DNA of 64,000 nucleotides from Nitrospira sp. (lineage in GTDB: Bacteria; Nitrospirota; Nitrospiria; Nitrospirales; Nitrospiraceae), in NCBI GenBank assembly GCA_029194665.1, contig JARFXO010000005.1, forward strand, positions 186,001 to 250,000, given 5' to 3'. Shown in pieces: positions 9,421 through 18,839 of the stretch (positions are counted from its first letter, which is position 1; each line of letters begins with the position of its first letter). The translations under genes and the position numbers were made by a program. The notes below the pieces were generated by a model. It did not search any database. It worked only from the letters and a program-made list of their open reading frames with translations, and was not told where the DNA came from.

Positions 9421-9923
9421 CCCGGCCTGCACCCTCATGTCTTCGCGGTTCCGCGATGGCTGGCCCACGTCATCGTTTCAGATCAGCTCACTGAGTATTT
9501 GCCCAATTGGTCAGGGACTCGTGAACTTCATCTCTATTACGGCGAGAAGGAAGTTTCGTTCGATGATTCGAGGCTCTTTGCCTTTGGCGAGGGACTCGCC
9601 AGGCACGAACGATTTATTGCCCGAGAAGCGACGATGTGGGGAGTAGGGATGGCAGAAGCCAAGCAACTTTGCGACGAGCTTGGTCTTGGGGATCTCCTGA
9701 GGCGTATGCAGTCAGGGTTGATGCAGGTAGTCGGCGAGACGGGATGGCGATTGTCTCACGGTGAGCGGAGCCGCCTGTACCTTGCACGCGCCTTGCTCAA
9801 AAATAGGCCGAGCTGGTGGTTCTCGACGAAAGTTTTGCGGCACTGGACCCGGAAACGCTTACCCAATGTCTCCGATGCGTCCTGTCGCGGGCACCTACCC
9901 TCGTTGTCATTGCCCATCTGTAG
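9421..9923 (+). pseudogene. ABC transporter ATPase remnant, frameshifted
   Basis: The first frame gives GLGDLLRRMQSGLMQVVGETG and the ABC signature LSHGERSRLYLARALL, then becomes nonsense. Shifting by one base at about 9815 restores ELVVLDESFAALDPETLTQC (Walker B) and VVIAHL (H-loop) up to a TAG at 9921. The Walker A half is absent, and the frame upstream joins directly to the previous gene's stop. So this is a 5'-truncated, frameshifted ATPase domain. Confidence 0.75.
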
Positions 9924-10015
9924 GGGGCTATCCATATATCGAGCGTCAGACGAACTGCGCGTTACAAAAGCTCTTTACTCATAGGATGTAGTCGCGATCG
10001 CGACGGTGAGCCGGG

Positions 10016-10327
10016 CTAACGATTTCCACTCTGGAGCTGAACAGCGCTCACGCCATATGGGCTGAAGAAGGCCAGCACCTTGTCACCAACCTTAAACTGA
10101 GCACCGAGCCGAGTTTGTTGCGTGAGGTTCAGAATATGGAGCTGCCCTTTGTCGTCTCGAATGACCATCGTTCCGGGAACACCGGCTGTCATGGAGACAA
10201 CTTCTCCTTGAACGGGCGGAAGAGCAAGAACGGAATCGGGCAGACTGACTATGCTCATGACCAGAAAAATGAGAGCGCCCAGTACTCTCAGGACAGGCCG
10301 GTCCATGGCCATCTTTCCTTTCTTCAT
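10016..10327 (-). CDS. Small secreted hypothetical protein
   Basis: About 103 residues: a basic N-terminus, a signal-type hydrophobic segment (about 12-36, cleavage near VLALP) and a small beta domain with GEVVSMTAGVPGTMVIRDDK and VGDKVLAFFSPYGV, reminiscent of DUF5666-type OB-like repeats. Three in-frame ATGs (10327, 10312, 10306) are possible; AAAGGAAAG lies within the first codons, so the inner ones may be used. Function unknown. Confidence 0.55.
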   Translation of the reverse strand: MKKGKMAMDRPVLRVLGALIFLVMSIVSLPDSVLALPPVQGEVVSMTAGVPGTMVIRDDKGQLHILNLTQQTRLGAQFKVGDKVLAFFSPYGVSAVQLQSGNR

Positions 10328-10618
10328 GGGGGACGGTTCGCACATGAGCAGCCTGAGTGTATGCGAGATCGACTCGGTGCTGTCTCCGATCAGTGTACCA
10401 GTATGTCCGTCACTTATGCACACGATAGCGGGGGATTTCCTGTGCAGGTGGACCACGAACTGAGCGAGCGATGCAGTGGTTTCTCGTGGTACTGCCGTTG
10501 GCGGAGTTCTATGAGCACTCGTACATGCCGAACAGGTTGCAAGCGAACGCAGTGGTCTGTTTTTCAATTTCGACTTATGGGCGTTGAAATCGTCTCATGG
10601 ATTTGTGATAGATGAAGC

Positions 10619-11383
10619 ATGATCACATCCACCTTCTGCTTGCTTCCAGGGATAGGACGCACCACGGAACGGCGACTGTGGCGGGAAGGGATGACCACGT
10701 GGTCGGATTTCCTCAGCGCTCCCTCCATTCGGGGTATCAGCGCAGGCCGGAAATCGCTGTATGACGACGGCATCTCGGAAGCTCAAGCACATTATACGCG
10801 AGACGATGCACGCTACTTCGGCGTAGTCCTGCCACAGCGGGAGCAGTGGCGGCTCTACGAATGGCTTCGCGAGCGGGCGGTGTATCTGGACATTGAAACC
10901 GATTCGTTCTCACAGATCACCGTCGTAGGGTGCTACGGTCGTGGCCGGTTCACCTCATTCGTTCGTGGCGAGTCGCTGAATTCCAGGCAGCTTGTGAGTG
11001 AATTGTCGCAGTACGACTTACTGGTGACGTTTTGCGGAACGACGTTCGATGTGCCGATGTTGCTCTCGCAGTATCCGGGTCTCCCCCTAGACCAACCACA
11101 TCTCGACCTCTGTTTTATGGGTCGGCAGCTCGGGTATCGAGGCGGACTCAAGGCTATTGAAACGCAATTGGAGATTACTCGCGCCTCTGATCTGCAGGGC
11201 TTGAACGGCCATGATGCGGTGCTGCTCTGGAATCGATGGCGACAAGGGCATGATGAGGAAGCCAGAGCACAGCTGCTCGGTTACAATGAAGCGGATTGCG
11301 TGAATCTGGAGCGGCTGGCCGATACCTTCTATTGTGAGATGGTCCGCCGGTTAGAAATAGATACCCAGTCAACAGTTGGATAA
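10619..11383 (+). CDS. RNase H-like 3'-5' exonuclease domain protein (YprB type)
   Basis: A 254-residue protein with a short helix-hairpin-like N-terminus (LPGIGRTTERRLW) and a DEDD-type ribonuclease H-like fold. Putative metal ligands are D91 and E93 in YLDIETD, D144 in TFCGTTFD, and Y222/D226 in YNEADCVNLERLAD, which fits the DEDDy arrangement. Such proteins are predicted nucleases, like the YprB exonuclease domain; the substrate is unknown. It is full length for the isolated domain. The TAA stop overlaps the ATG of a small downstream frame. Confidence 0.8.
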   Translation: MITSTFCLLPGIGRTTERRLWREGMTTWSDFLSAPSIRGISAGRKSLYDDGISEAQAHYTRDDARYFGVVLPQREQWRLYEWLRERAVYLDIETDSFSQITVVGCYGRGRFTSFVRGESLNSRQLVSELSQYDLLVTFCGTTFDVPMLLSQYPGLPLDQPHLDLCFMGRQLGYRGGLKAIETQLEITRASDLQGLNGHDAVLLWNRWRQGHDEEARAQLLGYNEADCVNLERLADTFYCEMVRRLEIDTQSTVG

Positions 11384-11565
11384 TGGAACAGGTTATTGGA
11401 TCTGTGAAGTTCCCGGTAGGCCCTCGCAGCTGTCCTAATCTCTCATCCGTTCAATGGCTCGACCGATTTCCTCTTCCAGAAGGCATAGATTGGCGCGTAA
11501 CGTGGCTGCGCAAGAATCTGTCCCGGGTACTTGACGAGCTCGTCCCTCCTTCTGCCCAGCATTGA
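11383..11565 (+). CDS. Possible small protein coupled to the nuclease gene
   Basis: A 60-codon frame starting at the TAATG overlap with the nuclease stop and ending just before the convergent PEGA lipoprotein gene. It has a Trp/Arg-rich segment (VQWLDRFPLP, WRVTWLRKNL) but no recognisable family. The overlap is the only argument for it. Confidence 0.25.
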   Translation: MEQVIGSVKFPVGPRSCPNLSSVQWLDRFPLPEGIDWRVTWLRKNLSRVLDELVPPSAQH

Positions 11566-11568
11566 GAT

Positions 11569-11970
11569 TTACTTCTCTGGCTCCAGGATAATCCCATACT
11601 TGTCAGGATCGTGTTTCCAGGCACCGGATGATACCAGGCCGATTAATGGGATGAGAAGAAAACAACCACCGATGACATCGAGGAGCCCTATCGAGCTCAG
11701 TGAGCGGGATGTCGTGCGATATTGCGTTTGATACCCGGTCTTTCGCACTTCTATTAAAAGATTATCGCCCCGATGAGCTTCAAACTGAACCGGTGTTTGA
11801 CCAACCGGTTGCCCTCCAGCAAGTACCTTCGCTCCTTCGGGGGACGAAGTCACCTGTATAGTCTGCATCGACGGAGCGGCAAAGGAACAGCCGGTGAAAG
11901 TAACGAGCGCTAACAACGCAATGGCTCGGCGACAGACAGCCCACAAGCGCCGTTCATTCTCCATTTTCAT
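11569..11970 (-). CDS. PEGA-domain lipoprotein
   Basis: A 133-residue lipoprotein: signal segment ending at lipobox-like VTFTGC, then a PEGA domain (IQVTSSPEGAKVLAGGQPVG, TPVQFEAHRG) of about 70 residues, typical of surface or envelope carbohydrate/peptidoglycan-associated proteins, and a C-terminal hydrophobic segment (LLDVIGGCFLLIPLIGLV) that may span the membrane. The start ATG at 11970 has GGGAGG 5 nt upstream. Convergent with the preceding small frame. Confidence 0.75.
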   Translation of the reverse strand: MKMENERRLWAVCRRAIALLALVTFTGCSFAAPSMQTIQVTSSPEGAKVLAGGQPVGQTPVQFEAHRGDNLLIEVRKTGYQTQYRTTSRSLSSIGLLDVIGGCFLLIPLIGLVSSGAWKHDPDKYGIILEPEK

Positions 11971-12381
11971 AAACCTCCCTATCGACGAATTGCCTAACAA
12001 AGCCCTCGGATCACTTGGTTGCTTCACCAAGCTACTGCATACATGAGCTCCAGTAAACACGTTTCTTACATCTCGTGCAGGCAGCTTGGTGTCCATGTTA
12101 CTTCCTCTGAAGCGCTCCGCACATCACCTAGTCGTCACGCTTTTTGTAAGGCGTTTGTAACGGCGGTTTTCAGCCTGGAACTTCGGCTTGTTCAGTGTGG
12201 CCTTGCCATGATTGTGGAATGGATTGCGATATGCGCGGTTACAAGAGTGCCGTGACTGGTATTTGGCGCTGAAGTACCTTCCCTATCGGTTCGGTTTGGA
12301 TCCTTGAAAATCACTCCGGTGCCTGTTCTTGTTTTTGCGGGGCGATAGATACGCCCGTACGCCGTCCCCTGCAATCATCCC
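11971..12381. other. Intergenic region without recognised gene
   Basis: About 410 bases. Only short frames with no recognisable features were seen, and no clear terminator or repeat. Confidence 0.35.
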
Positions 12382-12483
12382 TCAATAACCTGCCGTCATC
12401 AAGGCGAACACAACCGCCGCTATTACGACAATCGCGATAGCGATCAACATGAGCGGAGGATGGGCACCGAACATTCCAGGCAT
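12382..12483 (-). CDS. Possible 33-residue single-span membrane peptide
   Basis: A short frame starting MPGMFGAHPPLM and continuing into one uninterrupted hydrophobic helix, LIAIAIVVIAAVVFALM, ending AGY. GTAGGTGG precedes the ATG at a short distance. It is well below usual gene-calling cutoffs. The clean membrane helix and ribosome site argue for a real small protein, but there is no conservation evidence here. Confidence 0.4.
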   Translation of the reverse strand: MPGMFGAHPPLMLIAIAIVVIAAVVFALMTAGY

Positions 12484-12771
12484 GGGCCACCTACTCGTTT
12501 AGGGTATGGTTCAGCCTAGCCTTTATGCTTGCCGCCTGTCCAGTAGCAGACCCGAGCAACTGTCTGGCGATCAGAAAAAGGGGTTGCACGGTTCAAGATT
12601 CGACCTCATTCTTCTCTGCTACGAACATCGCCGGCTCAACCTCATCACGCTGCCCCCGTTCCTCACCACACTCTCGGAATTGTCTGGGCAGCTGGAGGCT
12701 TTCAGTAGAAGGGGTGACTCTTGTCATACCTTCAGACCTCCGGCGGACAAGAAGTTGTTGAGTCTACCTCT

Positions 12772-12800
12772 TTTCTCCGCTCGCAAGTCTCCGTTATAAT
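12772..12800 (+). promoter_or_regulatory. Candidate sigma70-type promoter
   Basis: A perfect TATAAT at 12795-12800 lies 24 nt before the ATG of the next gene, with a weak -35 (TTTCTC) 17 nt upstream. The rest of 12484-12823 holds no recognised gene. Confidence 0.4.
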
Positions 12801-12823
12801 CCGCGTTGCTTACTGGAACATCT

Positions 12824-13660
12824 ATGACTACCACCAAGACTGAATATAGGGAACGACTTCGCCGGTTGGCCGAAGTGATGCTCGCCGTGTCGGGCGAATC
12901 GGTCACGGTGATGAAGCGCAATGCGCCGGAGCAGGCGCTGAAGCTCAAGCGTCAGGAGGAGTGGGGCGTCTATCTGGAATTCCTCAAGATCATGTTCAAT
13001 CTCACGGACCGTCTGGTGGCTCTGCATATTCCGCTCAAGGACCAGATGGAATTCATGAACGGCCTGGAAGATGCGGTGACTCAACAGTTGAAGTGCGCGC
13101 TGGAGCCGGCATTTGGAAACAATGCGGATCAGATGGAAATCGTGCTGACGATCGGTACAACCGTCGCAGACAGCCGGCAGACCTATGAGAGATATAAGTT
13201 TCTGATCTCCGAAGACTCCAAGACCAAGAACGAAATGTTCCGCGAGTTCGGTGACAAAGTGGCTGACGCCCTCGGCGCAGCCGGCAATGCGCAACTCAGC
13301 TCCGCGGCGACGCTCTGTGCCAGTGCCGTCGTGCCGGCCCTCAGCTCGATACTGCAGGGACAGGTTCCTCCCTCTCAGGAAGCATCACAGACCGCGCCTC
13401 TCGCCGTTGGAACCTCAACCGAACAGAAACAATCGACCGGCCAAGAGATCAAACTCGTCAGCATGATGTCGAGCGTGACAGGTGAAGAAGTCGAGACACG
13501 TTGGGGACTCCACCCACGGTTCCGTGAGGACCTCACCCCCTCCGAACTCCAGCAACTCACCAAACTCTTGAACAGAGTCGCAAAAATCGTTGGCGAACGG
13601 TATGCCGCCGTGGCATTCTCCAGAGACTGGGCTTCGTGGCATAAGGCAGGCCACGCCTGA
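12824..13660 (+). CDS. Conserved-type hypothetical protein
   Basis: A 278-residue, charged, mainly helical soluble protein with no signal peptide or membrane segment. The first 130 residues read as helices (EYRERLRRLAEVML, YLEFLKIMFNLTDRLVALHI), a low-complexity Gln/Ser/Thr linker follows around 185-220, and a short helical tail ends it (LTPSELQQLTKLLNRVAKI). Family and function not recognised. The ATG is chosen over an upstream TTG at 12806 because the promoter TATAAT sits close by. Confidence 0.6.
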   Translation: MTTTKTEYRERLRRLAEVMLAVSGESVTVMKRNAPEQALKLKRQEEWGVYLEFLKIMFNLTDRLVALHIPLKDQMEFMNGLEDAVTQQLKCALEPAFGNNADQMEIVLTIGTTVADSRQTYERYKFLISEDSKTKNEMFREFGDKVADALGAAGNAQLSSAATLCASAVVPALSSILQGQVPPSQEASQTAPLAVGTSTEQKQSTGQEIKLVSMMSSVTGEEVETRWGLHPRFREDLTPSELQQLTKLLNRVAKIVGERYAAVAFSRDWASWHKAGHA

Positions 13661-13699
13661 CCCAGCCGGTGATCGCCCGCCGTTGCCGATACCGAATGC

Positions 13700-15883
13700 A
13701 TGATCTTGACCAAAGGAGTGTTTGTGGATGTACGTAATGCGGTGAAGAGTTCCTCCGGGTCGCTTCCCCAGAGCCTCAAGCGTCTGCCCGAACTGGCGCA
13801 AAATCTCTGGTGGAGTTGGACATTGGAAGCTCGCCAGCTGTTCGAACTAATCGATCCGACCCTGTGGTTCCTCACGAACCACAACCCGGTCAAACTCTTG
13901 TCCGATGTCAAACCCGACCGGTTGACACGATTGGCCGAAGACCCGTCGTTTCTCCGGCAATACTCGGCGGTGTTCCGCTTGTTCGACGAGTATCTTGCCA
14001 ACAAGAAGAGTTGGGCCGGAACGAACCATGCCGATTTGACAAAGACCACCATTGCGTATTTCTCCGCTGAGTTTGGGTTACATGCCTCTGTTCCTATTTA
14101 TAGCGGCGGTCTCGGGATCTTGGCCGGAGACCATTGTAAAGAGGCGAGCGATCTTGGCTTGCCGATCGTCGGCATCGGATTCATGTACCCGCAAGGGTAT
14201 TTCCGCCAGCGGATCACGCCGGAAGGTTGGCAAGAGGCGGCCTACTCCCCCTTCAACCGCGAGGAATCTCCGGTTCATCCGGCCCTGACTCCGTCTGGAG
14301 AGTCATGCCGATTTGCCGTTGAAATGGGCAGTCGCCGCGTGACCGCAGCAGTGTGGAAAGTGCTGGTGGGAAGAATCCCGCTCTTTCTCATCGATACGGA
14401 TGTGCCGGAGAACAGTCCGGAGGATCGCGCCCTCTCCGCCCGTCTCTACGGCGGGGATCAAGAAATGCGGCTCTGTCAGGAAATTTTGCTGGGGATCGGC
14501 GGCGTGCGCATGTTGCGCTCGCTCGGCATCTCACCATCAGTGTGGCATGCCAACGAAGGTCACTCAGCCTTTCTCACCTTGGAGCGGGTCCGCGAGTTTG
14601 TTCAAACGGGTTCGACCCATGCGGAAGCCAGCGAGCTGGTCCGTCAGAGCACCGTCTTCACGACGCACACACCGGTGCCGGCCGGGCATGACGTCTTCCC
14701 GCACCATCTGATGGATCGATATTTTGCCGGCTACTGGGAGCAGCTGGGCCTCTCGCGCGACGAATTTCTCCACCTGGGCGAAACTCCCGAGTCGAGCGGG
14801 CACGGATTCAACATGACCGCGCTGGTCATGCGCCTGTCGGCCCACGTCAACGGCGTCAGCCGCGAACATGGCCGCGTGACTCGCGACATGTGGCAGCATT
14901 TCTGGCCGGGGCTGCCGATCGACCAGGTCCCAATCCGCAGCGTAACGAACGGCATTCATGCGCCGACTTGGATCTCGGCGGAGCTGCACCATCTGTACAG
15001 CAAGTCGCTCAGCCCGACCTGGACCCACACCTGCGATGATCCCATCATGTGGCAGCGGGTGATGGATGTTCCCGACCATGAGCTGTGGGCGGTTCGGCAA
15101 ACGATGAAGCGGAAACTGATGGGATTCATCCGTGAACGAGCCAGAGACGGCTGGATGCAGGGCCATTTGCAGCCGTCCCAAGTCCTCACGCGCGGCACAC
15201 TCCTGGACCCCGAAGCATTAACCATTGGATTTGCCAGACGGTTCGCGACGTACAAACGGGCCACGTTGCTCTTCCAAGAACTGGAACGGTTGAAGGCGCT
15301 CCTCCAAGACCGCTGGAGGCCGGTCCAACTCATTTTTGCAGGCAAGGCCCATCCTGCCGACGAGCTGGGTCGATACTTCATTCACGAGGTGCTGACCTTC
15401 TGCCATGACCACAAGCTGGGAGGCCGCCTCGCCTTCCTGGAAGATTACGAGATGCACATGGCGAAGTATCTCGTCCAAGGCGTCGACATCTGGTTGAACA
15501 CCCCTCGCTTTCCGATGGAGGCCAGCGGCACCAGCGGCATGAAAGCCGCCCTGAACGGCGTGTTGAACCTCAGTGTTCTCGATGGATGGTGGGTCGAAGG
15601 GTATAACGGGGCCAATGGGTGGGGAATCCAACCCTTGACCGAGCCGGCCGACGCGCAGGCGCAAGACCAACATGATGTGGAGCAGGTCTATCGTGTGTTG
15701 GAACAGGAAGCCGTCCCGCTGTTCTATCAGCGCGATCGCGACGGAATCCCTCGGGGTTGGCTCCAAATGGTCAAAGAATGTATCCGTACGATCGCGCCCC
15801 AGTTCTGCACCACGCGCATGTTGAAGGACTATGTTGGTCTGCTGTACCGCGCCGCCACTGTGCGGCTACCGACGACATGGTAA
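13700..15883 (+). CDS. glgP: Glycogen/alpha-glucan phosphorylase (GT35)
   Basis: A 727-residue phosphorylase of the short type. It opens with the N-terminal DUF3417-like segment (LPELAQNLWWSWTLEARQLF), then AYFSAEFGLHASVPIYSGGL and WHANEGHSAF, and carries the pyridoxal-phosphate lysine K615 in EASGTSGMKAALNG. It releases glucose-1-phosphate from glycogen-like glucans in the cytoplasm. AAAGGAG precedes a GTG at 13724, so the true start may be there rather than the ATG at 13700. No other glycogen genes are adjacent. Its last codons overlap the open frame of the next gene. Confidence 0.93.
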   Translation: MILTKGVFVDVRNAVKSSSGSLPQSLKRLPELAQNLWWSWTLEARQLFELIDPTLWFLTNHNPVKLLSDVKPDRLTRLAEDPSFLRQYSAVFRLFDEYLANKKSWAGTNHADLTKTTIAYFSAEFGLHASVPIYSGGLGILAGDHCKEASDLGLPIVGIGFMYPQGYFRQRITPEGWQEAAYSPFNREESPVHPALTPSGESCRFAVEMGSRRVTAAVWKVLVGRIPLFLIDTDVPENSPEDRALSARLYGGDQEMRLCQEILLGIGGVRMLRSLGISPSVWHANEGHSAFLTLERVREFVQTGSTHAEASELVRQSTVFTTHTPVPAGHDVFPHHLMDRYFAGYWEQLGLSRDEFLHLGETPESSGHGFNMTALVMRLSAHVNGVSREHGRVTRDMWQHFWPGLPIDQVPIRSVTNGIHAPTWISAELHHLYSKSLSPTWTHTCDDPIMWQRVMDVPDHELWAVRQTMKRKLMGFIRERARDGWMQGHLQPSQVLTRGTLLDPEALTIGFARRFATYKRATLLFQELERLKALLQDRWRPVQLIFAGKAHPADELGRYFIHEVLTFCHDHKLGGRLAFLEDYEMHMAKYLVQGVDIWLNTPRFPMEASGTSGMKAALNGVLNLSVLDGWWVEGYNGANGWGIQPLTEPADAQAQDQHDVEQVYRVLEQEAVPLFYQRDRDGIPRGWLQMVKECIRTIAPQFCTTRMLKDYVGLLYRAATVRLPTTW

Positions 15884-15942
15884 CTCGGTTCGGCGCAGCG
15901 GATCGTCATCTGCTGCGCGACCTGCCTTCCGATCCAATCACA

Positions 15943-17286
15943 ATGACGCGCGTCATCGGCGCCCTCATTCTGCTCCTCATCGCCGCGCCTCTCTTTGCTG
16001 CATCGGTCGGAACCTCTTCCACGGTCGAATCGAAAGCCGCATCCCTCTTCAAAGCCGGTGACTACTCCGAAGTGACATCGCTCTACCGAAGTCTTCCGCC
16101 CGACGCGACACCCTCGAACGAATTCCTCCGTCTCGCCGTGCTGAGTTATGTACGCTTGGGACGAGCAGACGAAGCCCTGACGGTCTATGGGAAATTGATC
16201 CAGCCTGGACAGCCTCATGATGCGTCGCTCCTTCGTCTAGTGGCACTGGGAGTCATCACGAGCCATGTTCGTGATCGCAAAGAGCATGTCCGCATCGCGG
16301 CCTACTCGGCCCTCGCGGAATTAGGGCTACCGGAAACCGTCGCGATTTTGGAAGATGGTTTGCTCGATCCCTCCGTCGTCGTACGAGCGCGGGCCGCAGA
16401 AGCGATCGGAAAAGCAGGGCTGGCGGCAAAGTCCGGCGCCTTGCGACGTGCATTGCGGGATGAGATGCCGACCGTGCGCATCGCCGCCATGACCGCGCTC
16501 GGCGAGGCGAACGCCACCGACGTTCAACAGCGATTGCTCGACGTCGCGCGTGCAGAAGACGGACCCGAAGCGATTTTTGCGTATGCAGCCTTGTTTAAGC
16601 TGGGTCATTCCGAGAAGCTGGACGACATCACCAGCGCGGCCACCTTGCCGGACGCAGAGACGAGGATGGCAGCGCTGGGGGTATTGGGACGCCTCAAACG
16701 TCCGGCAAGTCTGGCAGTCCTGGCCCAAGCTGTGTATGATCCTGATCCATCGGTGCGCGCGTTCGCTGCCGGAGCACTGGGAGAATTCGGCTCCCCGGAC
16801 GGCGTGGCTCCGCTGACGCATGCCATTGGAGACGAAATGGCGATGGTTCGCGGCGTTGCTGCGGCAAGTCTTGGAAAGCTCGGCATCAAGGGAAACCGGC
16901 CCTTATTGTCGGCACTCACCAGAGATCCGAATCTGCATGTCCGCGCCAGCGCCGCGGAAGGGTTGATTCGCCTCGACGATCCGTCCGCCCTCACGCTGGC
17001 AACCGAGCTGACTCGGCATTCCGACCCGTCCATTCGCGGCGCAGCGGCGCAGGCCTTGAGTGCCTCTGCCGACAAGGAGGCCCTGGCGGTGCTCCAAACT
17101 CTCTTGCATGACCAGCAGCCGCTTCCTCGCCTGATGGCCGCCAAGGGACTGCGGAAAAGCAGCGCCGGTGCCATCCCTATCTTGGTGGAAGCCTTGCATG
17201 ACTCGGATGAGGCCGTGCGTATCGCGACAGCCGGCAGCCTGTTCCAACAACTGGCCCGCGGGAGTTCGTCGAAACGACGCTCCTAA
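15943..17286 (+). CDS. Secreted HEAT-repeat protein
   Basis: A 447-residue protein with a signal peptide (VIGALILLLIAAPLFAAS), a short TPR-like helical region (SLFKAGDYSEVTSLYRSL, VLSYVRLGRADEALTVYGKL) and about ten PBS-lyase/HEAT repeats of roughly 31 residues (for example VRARAAEAIGKAGL, VRAFAAGALGEFG, VRIATAGSLFQQL). Such alpha-solenoids are scaffolds for protein binding. The ATG at 15943 is chosen because the signal peptide begins there; the frame is open upstream inside glgP. The next gene follows after 12 bases, so the two probably form an operon. Confidence 0.75.
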   Translation: MTRVIGALILLLIAAPLFAASVGTSSTVESKAASLFKAGDYSEVTSLYRSLPPDATPSNEFLRLAVLSYVRLGRADEALTVYGKLIQPGQPHDASLLRLVALGVITSHVRDRKEHVRIAAYSALAELGLPETVAILEDGLLDPSVVVRARAAEAIGKAGLAAKSGALRRALRDEMPTVRIAAMTALGEANATDVQQRLLDVARAEDGPEAIFAYAALFKLGHSEKLDDITSAATLPDAETRMAALGVLGRLKRPASLAVLAQAVYDPDPSVRAFAAGALGEFGSPDGVAPLTHAIGDEMAMVRGVAAASLGKLGIKGNRPLLSALTRDPNLHVRASAAEGLIRLDDPSALTLATELTRHSDPSIRGAAAQALSASADKEALAVLQTLLHDQQPLPRLMAAKGLRKSSAGAIPILVEALHDSDEAVRIATAGSLFQQLARGSSSKRRS

Positions 17287-17298
17287 CCGAGGACCACT

Positions 17299-17754
17299 AT
17301 GATTAAATTTCTCGTTGTCGTGGCGTTGCTTGTCGGGGCATTCGGAGCAGGCTACTATCTCGGACAGCGGCCGGTTGGAACGTTGCAGCGAACGGTCGCG
17401 GAACTTCAACAGTCGTTGAAGGATGTGTCCAGAGACGTGTTGGACACGACACGCGGGATCGAGCGCGATCTCCGTCGGCGTCAGGGCCTCGTGGAGGCCA
17501 AATCTCGGTTGGTCCAGGCGAAAGCACACCTCACCGATCGCAATTTCGGCGACGCAGCGAAAGAATTGTCCGAGGCCATCAATGCCGTGGAGAACATCAC
17601 AAAAGGAACCAAGCCCGATCACTCAACCAAAGAGTTACAGGACATGGCCGGATCGCTTCGGGAGGTGAAGTCGGACATTGAGATGGGGAAACCAGTATCG
17701 CTGAAGAAGCTGGACGAACTTCAGCAGAAAATGGATCAACTGCTGAATACATAA
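17299..17754 (+). CDS. Membrane-anchored coiled-coil hypothetical protein
   Basis: A 151-residue protein with one N-terminal membrane helix (FLVVVALLVGAFGAGYYLG) followed by a long helical, heptad-like region (LQRTVAELQQSLKDVSRDVL, LDELQQKMDQLLNT). It has no catalytic motif. It lies 12 bases after the HEAT-repeat gene and probably shares its transcript, suggesting an envelope assembly role, which is inference. Confidence 0.6.
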   Translation: MIKFLVVVALLVGAFGAGYYLGQRPVGTLQRTVAELQQSLKDVSRDVLDTTRGIERDLRRRQGLVEAKSRLVQAKAHLTDRNFGDAAKELSEAINAVENITKGTKPDHSTKELQDMAGSLREVKSDIEMGKPVSLKKLDELQQKMDQLLNT

Positions 17755-17755
17755 C

Positions 17756-18586
17756 TCAGGCGTTGGCCGGTAGAGAGATCGGTTGTTTCTTCCACTTTGC
17801 CAGAATCCGCTCCACCCGCATCCTCACGACCATATCGGGGTCCTTGAGCAACGGCTTGATCGCCTCGCGGCCCCGCTCGTCACCGATCGATTCCAACGCT
17901 GCGGCGGCTGTCAGGCGCGTAAACCAATCTTTATCACCGAGCATTGTAATGAGCGGGTCAATGGCCTCGCTGCTCTTGATCCGTCCCAAGGCCAGCACGG
18001 CGCATTTGCGGACGTTTTCATCTTTGTCACGAAGGGTTCCGATCAGCCTTACGACGGCCGGTTCACCAAGTGCGACCAGCGCATCAACGGCATCGTCTTT
18101 GAACTCGTCGTTCCGAAGCTGAAGCATCAGAGGATCCAGCACCCGCTCATCACGGATCTTCCCGAGCGCCGCGATGGCGGATCTACGAACATCCCAATCA
18201 CGGAGCAGTTTGAGGAGGGCCTCAACGGCGAGAGAACCCAATTGTCCCATCGCTTCGATCGCGACTTCCCGGACTTGCCAATCCCCATCGCGCAATGCGC
18301 GGACCAACGGTTCGACACACCGCTCATCCCCCATCTCGCCCAGCGTAATGACCGCTTCGCGGCGGACCACCCAGTCGGGATCAGCCAGCAGATCGATCTG
18401 GATGTCGATCTCATCCTTCACCTGCTCTTCGTCGAGCGCGACGGTATCTTGGTCGACCACTGACGCATCGGCAGCTGGAGAACCTGCTTGCATCTGATCG
18501 CCCACTGCATCGGCGATGGGCTCGTCACCGGGTTGCCGGCTGAGAGGGTTACTGGTTTGGGGAGACTGTTCCGGTTCTTGTGTCAT
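17756..18586 (-). CDS. Cytoplasmic HEAT-repeat protein
   Basis: A 276-residue protein: an acidic, low-complexity N-terminus of about 60 residues (EPEQSPQTSNPLSRQ onward) and then six to seven HEAT repeats (DWVVRREAVITLGEMGDER, DWQVREVAIEAMGQLG, ENVRKCAVLALGRIK, DWFTRLTAAAALESIGD). No signal peptide. Start at 18586 is preferred over an upstream in-frame ATG at 18652 because the leading region is poor. Probable protein-binding scaffold; partner unknown. Confidence 0.75.
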   Translation of the reverse strand: MTQEPEQSPQTSNPLSRQPGDEPIADAVGDQMQAGSPAADASVVDQDTVALDEEQVKDEIDIQIDLLADPDWVVRREAVITLGEMGDERCVEPLVRALRDGDWQVREVAIEAMGQLGSLAVEALLKLLRDWDVRRSAIAALGKIRDERVLDPLMLQLRNDEFKDDAVDALVALGEPAVVRLIGTLRDKDENVRKCAVLALGRIKSSEAIDPLITMLGDKDWFTRLTAAAALESIGDERGREAIKPLLKDPDMVVRMRVERILAKWKKQPISLPANA

Positions 18587-18623
18587 GGAATCTGTACCTG
18601 TCGTGACTGTAACCGCTGAAAGA

Positions 18624-18839
18624 TTATGCCGATGCAGGGGTTGCAGCCGCACCTTTGTTTCCGGCTGCTCGTTTGGTCCGTTGCGCGAGGGCCCGCCGTT
18701 TACGCTGTTCCCTCTTCAATCGCTTCTTCAATGACCGGAGCGCGGCATCCCCCTTTGAGTTGCTGTCGTTGCCCAGCTTTGCGGCGATCTTCTTCTTCAA
18801 CTTCACTTCATCCGGTTCCGCTGCCCGCTTCTTGGCCAT
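18624..18839 (-). CDS. Small basic protein
   Basis: A 71-residue lysine/arginine-rich protein (MAKKRAAEPDEVKLKKKIAA, LKKRLKREQRKRRALAQR). The ATG at 18839 follows GGGGAGG at about 9 nt. Composition suggests nucleic-acid binding, but no family is recognised. Confidence 0.5.
   Translation of the reverse strand: MAKKRAAEPDEVKLKKKIAAKLGNDSNSKGDAALRSLKKRLKREQRKRRALAQRTKRAAGNKGAAATPASA

Noticed and set aside
12506-12799. Plus-strand frames before the 12824 gene
   Set aside because: Low-complexity composition and a promoter-like TATAAT inside the region argue for non-coding DNA.
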